Positions 42,487 through 47,423 of a stretch of 47,423 bases of DNA are shown here, piece after piece; positions within the stretch are counted from its first letter, which is position 1; each line of letters starts with the position of its first letter. The notes under the pieces are model-generated. The model had not been told where the DNA came from. It worked only from the letters and a program-made list of their open reading frames with translations, and did not search any database. The DNA is from Chitinophagales bacterium (GTDB lineage: Bacteria > Bacteroidota > Bacteroidia > Chitinophagales > Chitinophagaceae): contig JAATGJ010000163.1 in NCBI GenBank assembly GCA_015654695.1, positions 1-47,423 of the forward strand. The letters are read 5' to 3'. A program made the translations under genes and the position numbers.

Positions 42487-42659
42487 AGCACACGGATGAC
42501 ACGGATTGAACGGATATATAAAGAAGTTAAACCTGTAATAACAGGAAATTTATCACTAATGAATATAAAATACAACTTGACGGGATAAGCACAGATTTAT
42601 TCTGCGAAGCAGAATAAGAAATCCGTTTTCATCCATCTAATCTGTGTCATACGTGTGCT
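42487..42659. repeat. 173-bp palindromic dispersed element
   Basis: The left end reads AGCACACGGATGACACGGAT; the inverse of the right end reads AGCACACGTATGACACAGAT, with more matching inward (ACGGAT). A hairpin ATTCTGC..GCAGAAT lies near the centre. It occupies most of the gap between asnB and the DUF2911 gene and has no coding potential, so it looks like a MITE-like element. Confidence 0.65.
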
Positions 42660-42723
42660 AATTTGCCCTTGTGGGTAAAGTTTATTGGGATATTTTTAAT
42701 TCATCTGCCCTGCTAACCAATTG

Positions 42724-43368
42724 TCAGAACTGGAAAGGAAGTTTTGCCAGTATATCACCCCAGGCCATTATCATATCAGCTCCTGTCGCTGTTTTCTCAA
42801 ATACAATAGTAAAATACTCCAGTGAAGGGCCACCATGATCATGGGTGGAAAGAATAACAAAGCGTTGAACATCTTTTGTGCTATCTTGTTTTAATCCCCA
42901 CGAGTCTGTATTTGAATTAAATACTATTGTCCATTTATCCGCTTCGGGAATACAATATAATATGTACCGGCCTGCTTTAATGTTTTTACCCTGGATCATT
43001 ACATCACGGTACAACTGTATTTCCGTTGATTCATTAGCACCCAGTCGCCAGGTGTCTCCGTATTTTAATACCTGGGTGAACAAATGACGGCCCTGCAGGT
43101 GGGGGCGGCTATATACTACCCGGACAACAGGCGGCGGAATACTATTGTTAGCCATTTTCAGTTTGGGATAATCAACCGGGTAATAGCTCATATCCATAGG
43201 GGAAACATCAACGGGAGCATAAGGATTGATAACATTGTCAGGCGTTACATTCAGGATAGAATCCTTTGGACGTTCATTTTTGACAACAGGCTGTTTTTCA
43301 TTCTCCTTACAGGAAAAGATAAAAAGAGCAAGAGTTAGTGCAGCTAATTGATGACGGATCAGTTTCAT
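42724..43368 (-). CDS. DUF2911 lipoprotein
   Basis: A 214-residue protein with a lipobox (LALFIFSC, Cys20) and a DUF2911 domain: MSYYPVDYPKLKM, VVYSRPHLQGRHLF, DTWRLGANESTEIQ and the C-terminal MIMAWGDI. The role of the family is unknown. It lies 10 bp after its paralog at 43379, in the same direction. Confidence 0.88.
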   Translation of the reverse strand: MKLIRHQLAALTLALFIFSCKENEKQPVVKNERPKDSILNVTPDNVINPYAPVDVSPMDMSYYPVDYPKLKMANNSIPPPVVRVVYSRPHLQGRHLFTQVLKYGDTWRLGANESTEIQLYRDVMIQGKNIKAGRYILYCIPEADKWTIVFNSNTDSWGLKQDSTKDVQRFVILSTHDHGGPSLEYFTIVFEKTATGADMIMAWGDILAKLPFQF

Positions 43369-43378
43369 ATAGCGATCA

Positions 43379-43942
43379 TTAAAAAGTAATGGGTAAAGCT
43401 GCTTTTACATTTTCCCAGGCAATGACAAGATTAATAGTATTGCCGGCTTTTTCAAAAGTCATAGCCAGCGATTCAACAGTTTCAGTTGTTTTTTGTACCG
43501 GTACATTTGCCCGGGCTACATCTTTAGCTGCATTGTACTTAAACGATCCCCAGGTATCCGTCTCTTTATTCAGTATAAAGGTCCAGGAAGTTTCATTGGG
43601 AATAGCATACAATGTATAACGGCCCTTTGCAATTTTTTTACCCCCGATATACACCTGTTTGTAAAATTCTATTTCAGTGGCTTCATTGGCGCCCAGTCTC
43701 CACACTTTTCCGTATTCAACCAGTGTACCAAAAACAGGCCTTCCTTCTTTTTTGGGACGGCTGTAAACTACTCTTACTGCCAGCGGTTCTTTTGCCTGGT
43801 CTTTAATTTTAAGCAGGGGATAATCAACCGGGTAATAACTAATATCCAGCGGTGACTTATCAATAGCAGGGAGTGAAGACTGTGCAACCGAAACAATCGA
43901 AAAAACAATGAGGGCAATGACCGAAAAAATTTTCCTTTTCAT
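43379..43942 (-). CDS. DUF2911 protein, tandem paralog
   Basis: A 187-residue secreted protein (signal peptide ending near SIVSVAQ) with the same DUF2911 motifs: ISYYPVDYPLLKI, VVYSRPKKEGRPVF, KVWRLGANEATEIE and LVIAWENV. Start chosen at the ATG at 43942. It is the upstream member of the pair; the tandem arrangement shows a local duplication in which one copy became a lipoprotein. Confidence 0.88.
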   Translation of the reverse strand: MKRKIFSVIALIVFSIVSVAQSSLPAIDKSPLDISYYPVDYPLLKIKDQAKEPLAVRVVYSRPKKEGRPVFGTLVEYGKVWRLGANEATEIEFYKQVYIGGKKIAKGRYTLYAIPNETSWTFILNKETDTWGSFKYNAAKDVARANVPVQKTTETVESLAMTFEKAGNTINLVIAWENVKAALPITF

Positions 43943-43990
43943 AAAATGTATTTGCAAAAATAATGGTTTCGCTTATCAGCAGGAAGCCCT

Positions 43991-44596
43991 TTATTTATTA
44001 TTGCCGGTATTTCTTATTATTTCAAATTGGTTCCGGATAAAGGGTTTGGCATCCTGCCAGAATTGACGATAGCACTGCTGTAAAGGTTGATAGTATTTCT
44101 CAAATAAAAAGGAAGCTGTATCGCTTTCGGTAAGATAAGCGGCCCTGCGGACAACACCCCCCATACTTTTTTCCGTTCCCTGCATGGTCCTGTAATGATA
44201 AAGCCAGTTCTGTTTTTTCATATAGGGAAACATCATAGCAAAGTGTTCCGGGAACCATGGCTGATAATTTTCAAGCATACTATATACTTGTTGAGAAAAA
44301 TCAAAAAGAGACGGTTCGGTGAATTCGTTTTCATCCCTTGCTAAAAAATGATCATAGACCACGTCCACAAATGCCCCGCTATATAAACGATAATGCGGGC
44401 GGAATATTTCTTTGGCTTCTTTTGTTGCCGGATGTTCATCGGTATATGTATCTATGAAACGATGCAGCATGATCCCCTGCCGGATGACCGGCGGGTAATC
44501 AAATTTCTTTTTGCCTTTTACAAAATCGCTGATAAGGTTACCTACCAGTATTTCCGGATCGTTAAAAGAAAGGTATGCGTGGGCCAGATAATTCAA
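43991..44596 (-). CDS. acyl carrier protein phosphodiesterase
   Basis: A 201-residue AcpH-like (DUF479) enzyme, which removes the phosphopantetheine from acyl carrier protein. The conserved start NYLAHAYLSF is preceded by a TTG at 44596, the natural start, overlapping the SdpI gene end by 35 bp. Further motifs: LVGNLISDFVKGKK, GIMLHRFIDTYTDEHP and VDVVYDHFLARD; these His and Asp residues bind the metal. Confidence 0.86.
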   Translation of the reverse strand: MNYLAHAYLSFNDPEILVGNLISDFVKGKKKFDYPPVIRQGIMLHRFIDTYTDEHPATKEAKEIFRPHYRLYSGAFVDVVYDHFLARDENEFTEPSLFDFSQQVYSMLENYQPWFPEHFAMMFPYMKKQNWLYHYRTMQGTEKSMGGVVRRAAYLTESDTASFLFEKYYQPLQQCYRQFWQDAKPFIRNQFEIIRNTGNNK

Positions 44597-45251
44597 TGAA
44601 GGTTTTTTGTTGTTTATATAAGTTGTACGAATACACGGTAGGTATAATGATAAGGATAACAATTACGATACAAAATACAATCATGCCCCATTTAAAAGGA
44701 AGAAACAGGCCGGCGATGGTCATTAACAACCCGCCAATGAACCATAGTTTGCCACCAAGATGATGGGTTTTTCTCCAGTTGTCTTCGTTTTTCAGTGCCC
44801 AGGGCAAACGAAGGCCGGCAAAATAATTGGGTTTAATATTATACATATAGTTACCGATAAAGCTGAGCAGCAGGCCAACACCTGAAAGAATAATGCCGGG
44901 AACAAACTCAATAGAAGCATGGGCGGAACTGTAAATGATCACGCATAGCACCGAAGCCAGGAAGACACTAATAACAAATGCCATTCTCTGCATACGGTCT
45001 TTATTTTCCAGGCCATTTCTTATAGGCTTAATACGATGAACGTTTGAAAGAAGAAAGTACGTGCCGATATTTACCCCCGTAATGATCAATGCCATCAGGA
45101 GTAATTCGTTTTTACTGCCATAACGATCTATCACGCCATTCAGGTTATAATGCATAGGAACTTTTACGGGCAGGTTTTGCCAGATAATAAACAGGTAGAT
45201 CAACGGCGCCAGGAAAATGATCCATACAGCGATACTTAAAATCTTTTTCAT
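44562..45251 (-). CDS. SdpI-family membrane protein
   Basis: A 229-residue protein with about six TM helices. The N-terminal DUF1648 motif (PVKVPMHYNLNGVIDRYGSK) and the SdpI tail (NYFAGLRLPWALKNEDNW) identify the SdpI family, whose founder gives immunity to the Bacillus SdpC toxin. No SdpC-like toxin is visible here; in Bacteroidota the gene is normally just paired with an ArsR repressor. The ATG at 45251 lies 2 bp after the repressor stop. Confidence 0.88.
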   Translation of the reverse strand: MKKILSIAVWIIFLAPLIYLFIIWQNLPVKVPMHYNLNGVIDRYGSKNELLLMALIITGVNIGTYFLLSNVHRIKPIRNGLENKDRMQRMAFVISVFLASVLCVIIYSSAHASIEFVPGIILSGVGLLLSFIGNYMYNIKPNYFAGLRLPWALKNEDNWRKTHHLGGKLWFIGGLLMTIAGLFLPFKWGMIVFCIVIVILIIIPTVYSYNLYKQQKTFIELSGPRIPFF

Positions 45252-45253
45252 AT

Positions 45254-45517
45254 CTATTTCTTTTTTAGTTTGAATTGCAGGAGCCATTTCATTATTTCAT
45301 CCACTACGGTTGTATTTAATGAGTAATACACATACTGACCATCCTTTTCTGATGTAACCAGTTTGGCCTGCTTCAACAGGTCCAGGTGATGCGAAATACT
45401 TGGAAAAGAAATATTGAACTGCTGCGCTATTTCTCCCGCTGTCAGGTCTTTTTCCTGCAGCAATTCCAGTATCTGCCGGCGCGTCGGGTCGTTTAAGGCT
45501 TTAAAAATGGTATTCAT
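45254..45517 (-). CDS. ArsR/SdpR-family autorepressor
   Basis: An 87-residue winged-helix protein (FKALNDPTRRQILELL, ISFPSISHHLDLLKQAKLV, GQYVYYSLN). No cysteine metal site is present, as in SdpR. It heads an operon with the SdpI-family gene and probably binds the perfect dyad at 45538-45561 in its own promoter, as SdpR does. Confidence 0.9.
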   Translation of the reverse strand: MNTIFKALNDPTRRQILELLQEKDLTAGEIAQQFNISFPSISHHLDLLKQAKLVTSEKDGQYVYYSLNTTVVDEIMKWLLQFKLKKK

Positions 45518-45537
45518 TTATGCAATTGACTCATTGT

Positions 45538-45561
45538 ATATTTAGACAAATATCTAAATAT
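45538..45561 (-). promoter_or_regulatory. operator of the sdpR-sdpI operon
   Basis: ATATTTAGA (45538-45546) and TCTAAATAT (45553-45561) are perfect inverted repeats with a 6-bp centre, about 20 bp before the start codon. The centre contains TATTTG on the minus strand, a possible -7 box, so binding would block the promoter. Confidence 0.65.
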
Positions 45562-45635
45562 TAATGCTATTCTCCAAAAATAAAATGATAAGGCATGTTT
45601 ATCAGTTACAGGCGGTTACATTAGCAGGATGTATG

Positions 45636-45671
45636 GTTAAACAGGGTTAGCGGCTGTTAACCTGGTTTAAC
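45636..45671. promoter_or_regulatory. large dyad in the divergent region
   Basis: GTTAAACAGGGTTA (45636-45649) is inversely repeated in TTAACCTGGTTTAAC (45657-45671) with a 7-bp centre, one or two mismatches. It lies between the sdpR operator and the promoter of PepSY-like gene 2. Likely an operator of a dimeric regulator or a transcript hairpin. Confidence 0.45.
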
Positions 45672-45697
45672 AAGGTCACCCATCTGTCACAATTCAC

Positions 45698-45728
45698 TTG
45701 CCGCAGGGTGTAACCTGATATACTTTTA
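45698..45728 (+). promoter_or_regulatory. promoter of PepSY-like gene 2
   Basis: TTG at 45698-45700 and TACTTTTA at 45721-45728, 20 bp apart. The -7 region TATACTTTTACA is the same 12 bases as in site B at about 2497-2508. Confidence 0.5.
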
Positions 45729-45792
45729 CAGCGTCTTACTTATCACAATGGAAATTTTAAAAACAAAATCAAAACCATTCAATAGTTTAAAA

Positions 45793-46230
45793 ATGAAAAA
45801 GATCATCATCACACTGGCAGTAGCGCTGAGCACATTGTGTTCATTTGCCGGGGAAGTAAAAGTAAATTCAAGAGTACTTGACGCATTTAAAAGTGAATTT
45901 GCAAGCGCCAAAGAAGTAAACTGGACAGCAGGCAGCAATTTTTACAAAGCAGCTTTTGTGTACAACGACCAGTATGTATTTGCCTTTTACAGCACGGCGG
46001 GCGAATTCCTGGGAATGACAAGATACATCAGCTCACTGGATCTTCCGATGAGCCTGCAGAACGGCCTGAAAAAAGGGTACTGCAATTACTGGATATCTGA
46101 CCTGTTTGAAGTATCCAACAACGATGGTACCGCTTATTACATCACGCTGGAGGATGCGGATTCAAAGATCGTGTTGAAATCAGACGGTGCAGCTACCTGG
46201 AGTGTTTACCAGAAAACAACAAAATCATAA
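45793..46230 (+). CDS. PepSY-like exported protein 2
   Basis: A 145-residue exported PepSY-like protein: signal peptide (MKKIIITLAVALSTLCSFAG), then VLDAFKSEFASAKEVNWTAG and YKAAFVYNDQYVFAFYSTAG. Same architecture as the genes at 39995 and 46444. Start at the ATG at 45793, before the signal peptide. Its own promoter and terminator make it a single-gene unit. Confidence 0.82.
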   Translation: MKKIIITLAVALSTLCSFAGEVKVNSRVLDAFKSEFASAKEVNWTAGSNFYKAAFVYNDQYVFAFYSTAGEFLGMTRYISSLDLPMSLQNGLKKGYCNYWISDLFEVSNNDGTAYYITLEDADSKIVLKSDGAATWSVYQKTTKS

Positions 46231-46273
46231 AGCAGTTATATAAGCAGTTAGTTTTGGTGTGTGGTAAAAACAG

Positions 46274-46305
46274 GCCCCGTATTCTGAAAAGAGCCGGGGC
46301 TTTTC
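46274..46305 (+). terminator. terminator after PepSY-like gene 2
   Basis: GCCCCG (46274-46279) pairs with CGGGGC (46295-46300), followed by TTTTCTTTT. Confidence 0.85.
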
Positions 46306-46373
46306 TTTTCCTGTTAATGAAGTTCAGTAATTGTTATAATCATTAACATGACGCTCCACTAATCACAATCTGC

Positions 46374-46404
46374 TTGACCTGCCCTGTAATGATGTATATT
46401 TTTG
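46374..46404 (+). promoter_or_regulatory. promoter of PepSY-like gene 3
   Basis: TTG at 46374-46376 and a perfect -7 box TATTTTTG at 46397-46404, 20 bp apart, with a leader of about 35 nt to the ATG at 46444. Confidence 0.6.
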
Positions 46405-46443
46405 TTTTGTAAATCAACAATCAATAATCATTAAATCTTAGTC

Positions 46444-46893
46444 ATGAAAAATTTAATTGTAACATTATCATTCGCACTTGCCGCAGGTCTTACACCTGTA
46501 TTGGCCCACCCCGTAACCAGCATTCCCGTTTCGGAAGAAGTATTTGCTCAGAAATTTGCGGGAGCAGAAAATGTAAAATGGACAAAGCTCGATGAAGATT
46601 ACCACAAAGTATCATTTACATTAGGCGGAACAAGAGCGGAAGCTTATTTCGGTATTAATGGCGAATTACTCGGTACAGTTCGTAATCTTTTTTACAGCCA
46701 GTTGCCATTGGTGGTGATGCAGACTATCGGTAACCGCTTTGACAATGCTGCGATCATTGAAGTAAAAGAAATTACTAATAATGACGGTACCAGCTACAGG
46801 GTGGTGCTTGAGCATAAGGAAAAGAAATACAACCTTAAACTGAATAATGCCGGTGATATTACTGAGCAGCAAAAAGAAAGAATAAATAAGTAA
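46444..46893 (+). CDS. PepSY-like exported protein 3
   Basis: A 149-residue exported protein with a signal peptide (SFALAAGLTPVLAHP) and the PepSY-like pattern VFAQKFAGAENVKWTKLDED, YHKVSFTLGG, AEAYFGINGELLGT. Paralogous to 45793 and, more distantly, 39995. Probably a periplasmic small-domain protein of unknown binding partner. Followed by a terminator. Confidence 0.82.
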   Translation: MKNLIVTLSFALAAGLTPVLAHPVTSIPVSEEVFAQKFAGAENVKWTKLDEDYHKVSFTLGGTRAEAYFGINGELLGTVRNLFYSQLPLVVMQTIGNRFDNAAIIEVKEITNNDGTSYRVVLEHKEKKYNLKLNNAGDITEQQKERINK

Positions 46894-46916
46894 AGAGGAC
46901 CAGGTAGCCGTGAGTA

Positions 46917-46945
46917 AAGCCTTGTTATTTTAGCAAGGCTTTTTG
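46917..46945 (+). terminator. terminator after PepSY-like gene 3
   Basis: AAGCCTTG (46917-46924) pairs with CAAGGCTT (46934-46941), followed by a T-run. Confidence 0.88.
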
Positions 46946-46959
46946 TTTTGCCAAAACTG

Positions 46960-47002
46960 TAAATTTGCGGCTCTTATCCGCATAGTCTCCCGCCAGGGCG
47001 GG
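46960..47002 (+). promoter_or_regulatory. -7 box and leader hairpin of the last gene
   Basis: TAAATTTG (46960-46967) is a perfect -7 box. The expected leader of about 64 nt contains a hairpin CCCGCC-AG-GGCGGG (46989-47002), also a common dispersed palindrome in this phylum. No clear -33 box. Confidence 0.45.
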
Positions 47003-47037
47003 ATCTGAAGGTGGTCTTACAATAAAACAATTATAAC

Positions 47038-47423
47038 ATGAACAGAGGACCCGTTTCAACATTTATCGAGCACCACTATCGTCATTTTAATGCGGCCGCA
47101 TTAATAGATGCCGCCAAAGGTTACGAAACACATTTGACGGAAGGCGGTAAAATGATGATCACACTGGCCGGTGCCATGAGTACCGGTGAACTTGGTATTT
47201 CATTAGCCGAAATGATCCGCCAGGGAAAAGTGGATATTATCAGTTGCACCGGCGCCAACCTGGAAGAAGATGTGATGAACCTGGTGGCGCATTCCCATTA
47301 CAAAAGAATTCCTAGCTATCGGGACCTGACACCGCGGGATGAATGGGACCTGCTGGGAAATCATTACAACCGTGTAACGGATACCTGTATTCCTGAGGAA
47401 GAAGCATTCCGTCGTGTGCAAAA
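47038..47423 (+). CDS. deoxyhypusine synthase family protein (partial)
   Basis: The first 128 codons of a gene cut off by the window end. FIEHHYRHFNAAALIDAAKG, TLAGAMSTGELGISLAEMI and DIISCTGANLEEDVMNLVAH match the N-terminal NAD-binding part of deoxyhypusine synthases. Bacteria lack eIF5A, the usual substrate, so bacterial homologs probably make homospermidine or another aminobutyl-transfer product. The lysine nucleophile would lie beyond the window. Confidence 0.88.
   Translation, partial: MNRGPVSTFIEHHYRHFNAAALIDAAKGYETHLTEGGKMMITLAGAMSTGELGISLAEMIRQGKVDIISCTGANLEEDVMNLVAHSHYKRIPSYRDLTPRDEWDLLGNHYNRVTDTCIPEEEAFRRVQ

Noticed and set aside
44562-45517. A complete SdpC-type toxin and immunity system
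   Set aside because: Only the repressor and SdpI-like protein are present. No small exported toxin gene was seen in the neighbourhood.
1-47423. CRISPR arrays, tRNA or rRNA genes, phage genes or transposases
   Set aside because: No regularly spaced repeats, no cloverleaf-like sequence and no transposase or integrase motif was found by eye.

Overview
The window looks like a chromosomal segment from a Bacteroidota bacterium, most likely in or near Chitinophagaceae. The evidence is type IX secretion (T9SS) sorting domains, DUF1800/DUF1501 pairs, LytS/LytTR two-component systems with a Reg_prop/Y_Y_Y sensor, DUF2911, DUF4197 and TIGR02757 proteins, and promoters matching the Bacteroidota form (TTG/TTTG about 20 bp before TAnnTTTG). 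Shine-Dalgarno sites are rarely recognisable. No rRNA, tRNA or CRISPR array was seen.

Layout. 1-3.7 kb: a LytS-type kinase and LytTR regulator, a small membrane protein, then three paralogous lipoprotein genes, the first decayed. Each lipoprotein gene is preceded by a direct repeat of ACTCA at 20-bp period just upstream of a promoter. 3.8-10.5 kb: a small CxxC protein, MeaB, then an envelope block (O-antigen ligase, family 2 glycosyltransferase, LON-domain protein, type III pantothenate kinase, outer-membrane barrel, LptC). 11-15.6 kb: SDR, FkbM methyltransferase, DoxX-like protein, LysS, DUF4197. 15.6-21.8 kb: a coupled pair of secreted proteins, one with a possible caspase-like His/Cys dyad, a second and complete LytS/LytTR pair, and two tandem small membrane proteins. 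22-27.7 kb: flavin reductase, a GxxExxY gene inside 34-bp inverted repeats, an FAH-family hydrolase, a GH9-NodB fusion and a fatty-acid hydroxylase. 27.8-31.4 kb: housekeeping and peptidase-like genes plus a trans-sulfuration enzyme. 31.7-37 kb: three exported genes, two with T9SS sorting tails. 37.1-39.9 kb: an AT-rich, decaying restriction-modification island (truncated methyltransferase, HNH nuclease, PmeII-family endonuclease remnant). 40-47.4 kb: three PepSY-like paralogs, AsnB, two DUF2911 genes, an ACP phosphodiesterase, an SdpR/SdpI operon, and the start of a deoxyhypusine-synthase-family gene.

Two themes stand out. First, the regulator plus operator arrangement at the left edge looks like a self-contained regulon whose target genes have multiplied and partly decayed. 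Second, short dispersed palindromic repeats are common and several lie inside reading frames without breaking them: in AsnB, in the GH9-NodB linker and at the C-terminus of the glycosyltransferase. All family names come from recognising motifs by eye; no search was run.
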